From NCBI RefSeq assembly GCF_932526225.1, contig NC_064040.1:14504494-14568493 (forward strand): a stretch of DNA of 64,000 nt. Direction: 5' to 3'. The stretch's first letter is position 1. Every line of letters starts with the position of its first letter. A program made the translations under genes and the position numbers. This DNA comes from Nematostella vectensis (taxonomy: Eukaryota; Cnidaria; Anthozoa; Actiniaria; Edwardsiidae). Of this stretch, positions 54,359 to 64,000 are shown piece after piece. The notes beneath the pieces were generated by a model, which saw only the letters and a program-made list of their open reading frames with translations, made no database searches and was not told the DNA's origin.

Positions 54359-57300
54359 TTACTCGCTATCAAGTCTACTGTCTGACCCGGCGTGGTTTCT
54401 AAGCTGTCCTGTGAGATCTTCTAGCTTTTCTTGTGCTTGCCTGGTAAGTCGGTGGTTTCTCCCAACTTCAGATTTATAGGCTTCAAAACAAGGAAAGATG
54501 TTTTAGCGTAAAAAAGACCAGTGCCGTAAAGCGTACAGGGACCGAGGGCTCGGATCCCAAATTATGGCGTAGCTGCTTTTAATGTCGTCTGTACGCTCGC
54601 CTCACCCCAGTTTTTCGATGTCCGTTAAACGGCCATATGATGGACAAAGGTTAAAGAGTCGCCATCTTAACACCCAAAAATACCAAGTATGAAAAAGCAC
54701 AAACTTCAAATCTGCCGACTTGGGGAATACTTTTGCGAAGTATGAGACTTGACGATGTTGAATGAGAACAATAACAAATATGTGGCTGACAAGAGCTCTT
54801 TAATCTAAAATGTCAGGACGATCCATACCCTGGATCCCTGTGGAATATCACACGTGATACCTTGTACGTTGTCATGCAGCATGGGTAGAACTTCTTCTTT
54901 GATAGCATAACTAAGGGAGTGGGGCAGCTGCGGCAAATGAAAAATAGATGTCATATCGAGGCTATTAGATGTTATAGCTCCATTTTTTGCATGTTTTTCT
55001 AGACGCACAGAAGAACCAATCAGATGCGATTTTTTTGTTGGCTTTTTGGGTACCCCTGTTTTTCTATCTTTCTTTCCATTTGCACAGAAATATATCAAAT
55101 AGATACGATGCAGTTGGGAACAAAAAGGCGTTTAGATTTGTAGTTAACAAATAGATCTCATTTTTGCGTGCATCTGTCCTCTAACAGATGCACAGATATC
55201 GCAACAGCGTGTCATGAACAAAAAAAATCGGAACGAGACGCAGTTACTGTTGTTCATGACACGCTGCGACGTCTTCTGTGCATCTATTAGAGGACAGACG
55301 CACAAAAAATTAAGATCTATTTGTTTTATACAACAATAAAAATGTTTTCTTACATTAAGGTTGGTTCTCACTTGAACGTAAGCGCAAGCGGAACGCACGT
55401 AGTTCTCGGATTCTCACTAAAACATAAGCGCAAGCGGAAGCGCAAGATAACGCAACTGCTTGATTTTCTATCGCTTGCGCTTGTGTTTGACCGATTCCGA
55501 TTCTCACTTGTGTTGCGCTTCCGTTTGCGCTTACGCTTGCGTCCTAGTGAGAACCTACCTTTACAATCAATTGGGAGCGCGCATGCTGACGCTTGACCAA
55601 TCAGAGCGCGCGATTTACGAGTGTCGTTGTATAAAGCGCTCTACAAATCCATAACCATACTACTTCGCCTATTACCAAACGCTACAAGCCACCTGCAACA
55701 CCTCATAGTAGTTTTAAGGCGATGCCTCATATGGCCTTCTGGATGGCTGCAGGTAGTGGGGAACAGCCCAGGTAGCTAGACTTCCATGGGAACCCTGTGG
55801 TTGGGCTCGACAATTTTAGTCTCACAGCACCTACCAAGGGGGAAAACGCAGACCGGATGGAGTGCTCAGGCTAGACTGTGGAAACGCATTTACCTCGACT
55901 TTGATTTGGTTTTCGATTCCTTTCATAACGGACTCGTGTCTGGCGTCCTGTCGTGATAACAAAAATACAAATAGTTATAAGACAAGTCGAAAAAAGCGAA
56001 TTGAACTCAAAATAACGTGAAGTTTTGGAGGACAAACTCTCGCATGCTTTGGCTTTTGGCGGCAAAAAAAAAACAATGAAAAGCAAATTAGTCATCTGTT
56101 AGGGATAAAAATTGCTGTCGACCACACCAAAGTTTGATCCCTTTAAGCGTTAAAATTGATTTTCGATTATTACCCCGTCTGTTTCTTTGGACCCCTCCCC
56201 CCTCTTCAAGGGTAGCTCTTACTATTGCAATGGTGTCCCTTCGTCGCTCGGCACCTTGCTTGTACTTCCTTTTCCATTGTATTAGAGATGTGATTGTACC
56301 AAATGTCTTGGCAGCGCTACCTGGAAATAGTCACGAGGGAAGTCACCTCTTCATATCTGATACTAACACTGGGTGATTAGAATTGGGTCCCGGTGTCCTG
56401 TTAAAACACGAGGACACCAATATAGAATTGCACAAAGCATCACTTTCTAACAGGACTTGAAACACGATATCACAAATTTAATATTGACGATTTTTCAATA
56501 GGAAATGATGAACGCTTTCATATCAATATTTGGGTGACCTTCAAACCCGCTCGGTCAATCTCTGGGAGGCCTGGGTCTAAGGGCTTTTCAAGATTAGTGA
56601 GATACAAATTTGACCAAGCTGTCAGGTTTTTTGACAAATTCTTGCCGCGAGTCTCAAATTGACAGGAATCAGCATTTTTCACCATATTTTCTGGAGATCA
56701 GGGAGCGGGAAACCTTTAGCTTTTCTAAATATGGGCATCAATGACCATATAAGGCAATGCAAACGAAGGACACTATCCTTAAGGAATATGTTTGATATGT
56801 GGCTCGTCCGTGTGGGGGGGGGGGGGGGGGTGAGTGCCCCCCCCCCCCCCCCTGCCGCTTCTCCCACCTTTACGCTTCCGGATTAAAAGATTATAAAGGA
56901 AACTGATTAAATACCTGATTTCTCTCCGTCACCGCATGATGGTACTGTCGTCTTGTCATGTGCATCTTGACCTTCTCCTACGAAGAGTTTCTGAAAAAAA
57001 ATTAACAAGACAAGTGAGAAGAGGCAGCAATTTCGAAGGAGAGGAATATTTTTTAATCACGTAAAATTATTCTAATGTGTGGTTTGCAAGATCTTTTTTC
57101 TTCATGCGGATTTTAGTATTATTTTGATGTGCGGGACACATAGTGTAATGAATTAAATACCGAGCTCGGGCCAGTATGTAAAAAGGCTTACTAAAGAGGT
57201 TACTGGACATATGCCAGTTGTACGTTTCTGGTGATAGGCTGTTGCTCCTTATAAAAAAAGGTATGATCGACGAGAAAATACCACCTCAACCCTACCTTCC

Positions 57301-60300
57301 CCCTCAAAAACATGGTCATCTAAGACTAACCTGCTTAAAGAGAGAAGAGACCTTACTCCCCTCCCCTCCCGTGATGACGGTATCCACGTCACGTGGGGTC
57401 ACGCGACCTTCTACGATAGCTTCCGGTTCCGGCAAGTCGTCGTTGCTAAGTGACGGTGTGCTGGCTGTTACTGTTGCTACTGTGGCCAAGATATCTTCAG
57501 CGTTTCCAGATAGCCTACGACACAATTTGAGGAAATCTTACCACGAAAACGAGGGTACGGCAATCTATTCACCGGGGACTGTATGGCCTAGATGGTTGAT
57601 TGATTGGGTTTTCGGTTTTCGAGATGAAACACCATCCACGCCTGCAAGCAGGCTTTCGTGGGTAGTGTTTTGTAGCAACAAGGCACGTGATGTATCGTGG
57701 GTCAACCTTCCATACCCTGCCCTTGTTTATTGGCGGATGCAACCAGCAGGAAGGGGGTCTCTCCCCTCCCCCCATTTCTCCAGGTACTCATTTCTTTTCG
57801 AAATCCTAGATACGCCCCTACTGTATCACTCAGTAACATCCTGCTGGGCTCACCGACTTCGTGTTGAGACATCGTCTTTGCCGGACCGGGCTTTTTTGTC
57901 GCCCCAGGCCTCTCTGCTCCCCATGCTCCCGGATACAATCGGAGGAATCGTCTTACGGACAAACGCTGAGTCGATGTTACGCGGGCTCGAGTCTGTTGTG
58001 ATTGGCTCAAGATGTAATGAGCCCGCGGCTGTACCAGCGTTAGGCTTTTGTAAATCTTGGACGTCATCTATCTGAAGAAAGATGAAAATATAAGAAAGAA
58101 TACCTAGATGATCCCCAAATTTCGAAATTTTGAAATAATCTTCTCGCTGGACGTGAATATAAGCACCCTGGCGGTCTATGTACTGTATCAATGGTGATTT
58201 ACCGTTTTGTCATCTTGTTCGTTGGACATGGTCTCCAACCATGCGCTGACCTTAGCAGAAAATGACATCGCAGACTCAGGACTGAAAATATCGAGATTTA
58301 ATCTGTTACGCATAGCTTCATTGTATTAGCGATATACATAAAGACGGGTGATAAGAGAATGAAAAAAAAAAAATGAAGGGGACGGATGTCATGACACTTA
58401 TTATTATACGTTTCCAAAATCAGAAAATGGCAGCTTCTTGAACCTCTTTTGATTTCCCCCGGAAAATGTTAGGATTCGGAACAGGTTAGTCACGAACAAT
58501 AAGGCTGCGCAGGTGTGGTTATCAATGCGAGAGCAGGGTGGTAAGTGTTCCTACTAAGCTTCAACAACAAGATTAATAAAACAATCATTTGTACGAACTA
58601 AAGTAGTATAAGTGTTTCTTTGTACAGTCAAAGCAAATTCAAATTCTTCTCTTAGATCGCCACCTAAACTCTGTTAATTAATTAATTAATTAATAAAACC
58701 GGTGGTTTTCGCGGCGAGTTGTGGTTGCCATCTTGTTTTGTTTTGGCCGCCTCAAACTCGGTACCTAGCAAAAATAACCGGGATAAACATCGCAAAAAAA
58801 AACTGATAGGGAAAACATCGCGCAAAACACCGGATTAACATGCGAAAAACACCGGGTAAACATAGCAAAAAACACCGGGTAAACATAGCAAAAAAACACC
58901 GGGTTAAAATGCGAAAAAAACACACACATACACACACCGGGGAAACATAGCAAAAAAACACCGGATAGACACAGCGAAAAACACCGATAACATAGGGAAA
59001 AACGTCGGGGAAATATAGCATAAAACACCGGGTAAACATTACGCGAAAATATAAACAAACAAACGGAAAAATATCGGCAAAAACAACGGTTAAAGCTTTT
59101 GTAAGCGATAGCCGTATCCGTAACGACACCGCGTAGTCGCCTTAGATCGTTTTCGACTGACTGAATCTAGCAATTCTTTTTATTTTTTTGCGTTTTCCAA
59201 TTTCATTCAATACCTTTTTGGCCTTGGATTCAGTGCTTGGCTGGAATTGGTATCTTGCTGTACTACGCGCTCGCCAGGCGTCGGGATGTTGCGCCGACGA
59301 GTTTCTTGAAGGATCCATCGCACAGCAGAATAGACATGGCGAAATCTACATTCAGATTCCTACGTTTGTTGCGCAAGAGCGCGCGGAAAAAAATATATCG
59401 TCCTGGAAACACCTTGCGCTTTCATATCGAAACCAAAGTTGCTAACCTAAGACCAGATAATTAAAAACACATGCACGACCGAAACCAGCTCAGCTCTCTT
59501 CACTTCTTTAATGGTCCGTTCCCTCCTGATTTCATAAAATATGCCAAAAGAAAAAAAAAATTCGTGTTAGACGGAGGTTCCAGTTATCAATAATAATGAT
59601 GATGATAATAATTAATAATAAGTAATAACTTTTAAGTGATAATAAGGAATAATAATAAAGCGCTTAAACTACGTGTAAATATTTTAAAGCGCTAAATAAA
59701 ACGAAACAGAAAACAAATGAATAATTAAGACTACTTTATACGTTGTCATACTTATCGAGCTGAGCCTCTTTGGAAATAGGACCAGGATCAAGTTAGAATA
59801 TCCGAGTATAAATGAGTGAAAATTAGGCCCAAATCTGAGGGAAATTGAGCTAAAGTTACAGTTACCAGGGTTTATTAATAAACGGAGTTCCACAATCGTA
59901 TCCCCTGTCCGTCATCCACCCTTTTGAAACACCTCTTCATTTTGTATTAATTTTGTATTTTGATTATATCCAAATATCAATCTTTTCTAAATGCATTAAA
60001 TTGTAAAAAATGTAAAAATGTTTTCAAATTTATGCGTAATTTGAATTAAGCATCTGGCTTTCCCTGTACTCTTTGTTACTTTTATTGCTTCAGTGCCTTG
60101 ATCAAACTTTTCATACCAAAGAACATATTTTTCTACAGCTTTTATTACAATATAAAGCGTAAAACAGTTTTAGTCACATATAAATTTAAAACCAGTGAGC
60201 ATATGATTTACAATTTTAGGCGTCATTTGTTATGTACAGAAATTTTCGTTCATGAGGTCCTTCTTTTTGCTGATCTTATTTAGGGATACTCGGTGTTACA

Positions 60301-62720
60301 TCGGAGGACTATAACATTGCGAAGATGCTTCCTTTCGCAGCATCGCTCAAACTTCGGTCGAGCTTCGGTCTCTTGGCGGCAGGTTCTATCATCGAGACAG
60401 TCCGAGGCATTTTCTACAGAAAGAAAAAAACAGGAAAAGGATAAGATTAATAGGTGGACTTTGTCACAAGTATCATTTAAAGAATATAAATATTAAATTT
60501 GAGAAAAACTCAAAGACGATCAGTACGAAACTAACAATCTTGCTTCGGCCATTGGGCATTCTAATTTTTAGGGGACAAAGGGCGCTTATTGAATATATTT
60601 TTTACGCCTTAGTGGGAGAACTACTTGCCCAGTTTCCATCCTCTCTCCCTATTCCCCTACAACGGGGTTACAAGACACTGTACCCCCTGAATGGAGTCAA
60701 AGTCTATGGACCCCGTCTCAGAGTTTGACTGGCAAAAGAACAAGAACTACTTTGAAAGTAGAGGCGTCAAAGGCGTCAAATTATTAATACTGCTAATATT
60801 GCCAAAATATTAATACTGCTAATATTGCCGGAAATTTTCCATATTTATTTCAAGTTTTTTAGCGTTTTTATTTATCCATGAAGACAAATCACAATCTATT
60901 TTTCCAGAAAAAAAAAATTGTGGCAGGACTGTCTAGTAGCGTCCACGACAGCTTAATTGAGGTGTTCGATTTACGGAGGTATAATTTACAGAGATTGACT
61001 GTCAAAAGAAATCAGGACTATGGCAAGTATCCGCTTTGAGGAGGGTGTGTACTAAATGGAGGTGCGTTAGATGGAGATCGCCTGTATACAAGATTAGATG
61101 AAAAATGTAAAGATAGTTACTACCTTGGGGTTACTCTCAGCTTTGTCCTTGTCTGACACGGCCTGGAAGACGAAGGTTCTCCCGGAGGATGACGCGTTCG
61201 GCGTGTTGGCCGTTATAGAGGAGAGCCTGTTCAGAGTGGCCTTGCTACGATTAAGGAACGATCCCTTCTGAGACTAGAAAAAAAAAAAAAAAAAAAAAAA
61301 CACGTAAGACTTAGCCCCAAAAGACTGTGCACTAATCCTAGACAGAATGAGAATCATAAGCAAGTTTTCGCGGTTTTTGAAATGCATGTTGAAATAAAAA
61401 CAAGAATTATAAACCTTTGCAGTTTAATACTGCTCAAATGAAAAAAGATAAGGCGCCCGAAAAGGGGGGAAAGCTACGATGCGTGAACATTTGTGGACGC
61501 AAAAATACCCATGTTAACAGAAACAATGGAATTGTAAGATGCTCTTTCCGGAAGTCTCATTATTACCCACTCTTACCGGAATTCTCTGTAATTTGGGACA
61601 GGAAGAGACCTTCAAATGTCTGGAAGGCTGTTGCTGTGCTTTGGGCGTTACTGTTAAAAGCAAATCCACACAATAAATTGATGTTACTAGTGTGTGCAAT
61701 ATCGTTTTCACATTCATGTTGTTGTTAATCAAGTTAAATAGCATATAACGCCTGTGTGATATCATGCTATATCACATATCTATTGTTGTACTTCCATGTG
61801 ATAATATCATGCTATATCACATATCTATTGTTGTACTTCCGTGTAATAATATCATGCTTAATCACATATCTATTGTTGTACTTCCGTGTAATAATATCAT
61901 GCTATATCACATATCTATTGTTGTACTTCCGTGTAATAATATCATGCTTAATCACATATCTATTGTTTGCACTCACGTGTAAAATATCATGCTATATCAC
62001 ATATCTATTGTTGTACTTCCGTGTAATAATATCATGCTATATCACATATCTATTGTTGTACTTCCGTGTAATAATATCATGCTATATCACATATCTATTG
62101 TTGTACTTCCGTGTAATAATATCATGCTATATCACATATCTATTGTTGTACTTCCGTGTAATAATATCATGCTATATCACATATCTATTGTTGTACTTCC
62201 GTGTAATAATATCATGCTATATCACATATCTATTGTTGTACTTCCGTGTAATAATATCATGCTATATCACATATCTATTGTTGTACTTCCGTGTAATAAT
62301 ATCATGCTATATCACATATCTATTGTTGTACTTCCGTGTAATAATATCATGCTATATCACATATCTATTGTTTGCACTCACGTGTAAAATATCATGCTAT
62401 ATCACATATCTATCGTTGTACTTCCGTGTAATAATATCATGTTATATCACATATCTATCGTTGTACTTCCGTGTAACAATATCACAAACCTATTGTTGTA
62501 CTTCCGTGTAATAATGCTATATATATCACATACCTATTGTTGTACTTCCGTATAATAATATCATGCTATATCACATACCGTGTATAATATCATGCCATAG
62601 CTAATAATATCTGATACCTGTTGCTGCCGCTGTTGTACTGCTGGTGTCCTTGATGATGTTCAAGATGCTCTGACTGTTCTCGTCTGTGTCATGGATCATG
62701 TTCTCATTTCTGCCCTTTTT
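54359..62720 (-). CDS. unrecognised protein with disordered N-part and coiled-coil C-terminus (partial model)
   Basis: Minus-strand exons with matching phases: 58203-58281, 57854-58071, 57331-57514, 56915-56990, 56223-56320, 55894-55947, 54861-54927 and 54359-54480 (stop). Further candidate exons 61124-61273 and 62618-62720 have good splice sites, but phases do not join directly, so at least two exons are missing. The upstream part is Ser/Thr/Asp-rich and probably disordered (SFSAKVSAWLETMSNEQDD, TVTASTPSLSNDDLPEP). The C-terminal 100 residues are charged and helical, ending in a likely coiled coil (YKSEVGRNHRLTRQAQEKLE, then DLTGQLRNH). No family is recognised and no start codon was located; the gene may begin beyond 62720. 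The chain of eight phase-compatible exons makes a real gene likely. Several introns carry MITEs and arrays. Confidence 0.6.
55146..55325. mobile_element. 180-bp near-perfect palindromic foldback element
   Basis: Two arms of about 75 bp (from AACAAATAGATCT to GCGTGTCATGAACAA) pair with few mismatches around a loop of about 30 bp. Internal direct motif CAGATGCACAGA. Typical foldback MITE. In an intron of the coiled-coil gene. Confidence 0.8.
55356..55562. mobile_element. MITE with GGTTCTCACT ends and GCGCAAGCG-rich interior
   Basis: The left end AAGGTTGGTTCTCACTTG and the right end read as AAAGGTAGGTTCTCACTAGG on the other strand. The interior consists of repeated AAGCGCAAGCGGAAGCGCAA-like and complementary motifs, so the whole can fold into a long hairpin. 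30 bp from the preceding foldback. Confidence 0.75.
56814..56852. repeat. G17-N6-C16 palindromic homopolymer pair
   Basis: A run of 17 G (56814-56830), the six bases TGAGTG, then 16 C (56837-56852). It can form a G/C hairpin or a quadruplex on either strand. Intronic in the coiled-coil gene. Confidence 0.85.
58780..59090. repeat. degenerate 22-23-bp tandem repeat
   Basis: About twelve copies of ACACCGGGTAAACATAGCAAAA with variable A runs and small indels. Minus-strand open frames across it are artefacts. Intronic. Confidence 0.85.
59237..59464 (+). CDS. unrecognised plus-strand open frame, possible nested exon
   Basis: 75 codons with a hydrophobic start (GIGILLYYALARRRD), then a basic helix (STFRFLRLLRKSARKK) and a TAA. 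The preceding CCTTGGATTCAG could be an acceptor. Composition is protein-like rather than repetitive, but there is no family match and no partner exon. Antisense to an intron of the coiled-coil gene. Confidence 0.2.
   Translation: MAGIGILLYYALARRRDVAPTSFLKDPSHSRIDMAKSTFRFLRLLRKSARKKIYRPGNTLRFHIETKVANLRPDN
61756..62590. repeat. 45-bp minisatellite, about 18 copies
   Basis: The unit contains ATCATGCTATATCACATATC followed by TATTGTTGTACTTCCGTGTA. At 45 bp (15 codons) the plus strand stays open for 251 codons, an artefact. A variant unit (TTTGCACTCACGTGTAAAAT) occurs at about 61963 and 62371, nine units apart, and a GCTTAATC variant at 61857 and 61947. Confidence 0.95.
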
Positions 62721-62889
62721 CTGCATAGGACAGATCGATACATAAAGGATGAGTTCCCTTCTCCACAAATAAACCTTACTCACTATTTTCCTGAACTATG
62801 ACTTCTAGATTGTTTCTCTCAACCATAGTTGAGCAGTATGTCTAACTATATCTAAGGCGACTTTTGACATATCTTTCAATCCTCTACCC

Positions 62890-64000
62890 CCTCCCCCGCC
62901 CTTAGTTTGCAAGGACCACCTACCATCTCCTCACTAAGAAATGTATCTCTGGAACCCACCTTTCCCCCCTAGGTTAGCAAGAACAACTCACTATCTCTTT
63001 CCTAAGGGGTGTATCACTTTCGAACCGCCTCCCCCTGCCCTAAGTTTGCAAGGACCACCTACCATCTCCTCACTAAGAAATGTATCTCTCGAACACCCTC
63101 CCCCTCTTCCCCCTAGGTTAGCAAGAACCAATCACTATCTCCTCCCTATGGAATGTATGGGCCAGTACGCAGCTCTTACAAGCTGCAATTTGATTGGCAA
63201 ATGAACGATATCCGCACCTCAACACAAAGAACAAGAAGAATAGAGACAAAAGAACTCCTTTGTAGAACAAAGATAATAGGAGACAAAGCAGCTGCGTACT
63301 TACTTGAATGTATCTCTCTTGAACCACCCACCCTTCCCCCCTAGGTTAGCAAGAACTACTCACTATCTCCTCCCTAAGGAACGTATCTCTCTCGAACCGC
63401 CTCCCCTAATCTAAAGTTAGCAAGAACCACTTGCCAGATACATAAGGAATGTATCTCTCTCTAACATCACCTACTCCCTCCCCTAAGTTAGCAAGAACCA
63501 CTTGCCATCTCCCTAAGTAATGTATCTCTCTCGAACCATCCACCCTCCCCCCCCTTAGTTAGCAAAAACCACTCACCATCTCTTACCTAAGAAATGTATC
63601 TTTCTCAAATCATCCACCCTCCCCCCCTTAGTTAGCAAGAACCACTCACCATCTCTTACCTAAGGAATGTATCTCTCTCAAACCATCCACCCTCCCCCCC
63701 TTTAGTTAGCAAGAACCACTCACCATCTCCTCACTATGGAATGTATCTCTCTCGAACCATCCACCCTCCCCCCCTTAGTTAGCAAGAACCACTCACCATC
63801 TCTTACCTAAGGAATGTATCTCTCTCAAACCATCCACCCCCCCCCCCTTAGTTAGCAAGAACCACTCACCATCTCTTACCTAAGGAATGTATCTTTCTCA
63901 AACCATCCACCCCCCCCCTTAGTTAGCAAGAACCACTCACCATCTCTTACCTAAGGAATGTATCTTTCTCAAACCATCCAGCCCCACCCCCTTAGTTAGC
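62890..64000. repeat. 70-75-bp tandem array, 14 copies, continuing past the window end
   Basis: Copies begin with TTAGCAAGAACCACTCACC (first ones TTTGCAAGGACCACC) and include ATGTATCTCTCTC and a C-rich stretch of 6-10 bases. On the minus strand most copies contain GATGGTGAGTGG and many AGGTAAGAGATGG, both close to the donor consensus. About 190 bp of unique sequence (63150-63335) interrupts the array. The last copy is cut by the window end. Confidence 0.9.

Noticed and set aside
57218-58075. 285-codon plus-strand open frame
   Set aside because: Antisense to two well-phased exons of the minus-strand coiled-coil gene and lacking its own splice or family support; judged a shadow frame.
58752-59129. 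Cys/Phe-rich minus-strand frame of 125 codons
   Set aside because: It spans the degenerate 22-23-bp repeat; the composition comes from the repeat.
60300-60420. Possible exon of the coiled-coil gene after a TTTCTTTCTGTAG acceptor (minus strand)
   Set aside because: No suitable donor in a compatible phase; reading frames stop or cannot join neighbouring exons.
61756-62511. 251-codon plus-strand frame with repeated CYITYLLLYFRVIIS
   Set aside because: Translation of the 45-bp minisatellite, not a membrane protein.

Overview
The window reads as nuclear DNA of an early-branching animal, most likely a sea anemone or close cnidarian (a Nematostella-like genome). The reasons are compact multi-exon genes with GT/AG introns, protein sequences strikingly close to vertebrate orthologues, a PAN/apple-type secreted protein of the kind common in cnidarians, and abundant short TTAA- and TA-flanked MITEs and minisatellites in introns. 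Species is an inference. There is no prokaryotic operon, CRISPR array or phage. All exon models were assembled by hand from splice signals, reading-frame phase and protein similarity.

Layout, left to right. 1-1180: 40-bp minisatellite. 1661-2784: two 5' exons of a secreted PAN/apple-domain gene (minus strand), whose exon-2 end and splice donor have been tandemly copied. 5529-25697: complete 17-exon MARK/PAR-1 kinase gene (minus strand; kinase, UBA, KA1; about 808 aa). Its introns carry a piggyBac-like element, foldbacks, minisatellites and CRE/E-box clusters. 25743-31300: mostly non-coding, with two MITEs, an unrecognised pair of tail-to-tail exons near 28.5 kb and a 54-bp array. 31310-34260: 21-bp minisatellite with a duplicated block of about 1.6 kb. 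35421-38920: SID-1/SIDT family transmembrane gene (minus strand, about 870 aa).

41084-45906: complete four-exon NPC2 gene (plus strand, 151 aa), divergent from the SID-1 gene. 47852-53750: complete nine-exon reticulon gene (minus strand, 311 aa) including a 16-residue last exon ending in a dilysine-type ER signal. 54359-62720: an unrecognised coiled-coil gene on the minus strand; ten exons were found and at least two are missing. 61756-62590: 45-bp minisatellite. 62890-64000: 70-75-bp array that runs off the window and repeats splice-donor-like sequence.

The genes are not a functional operon, but three concern the endomembrane system: SID-1 family (RNA or lipid handling at plasma membrane or lysosome), NPC2 (lysosomal sterol transfer) and reticulon (ER tubules). 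MARK regulates microtubules and polarity. The most useful observations are the full MARK, NPC2 and reticulon models, tandem alternative donors in MARK, the duplicated splice-donor cassettes, the long alternatively spliceable SID-1 tail and a well-resolved set of TTAA-flanked MITEs.
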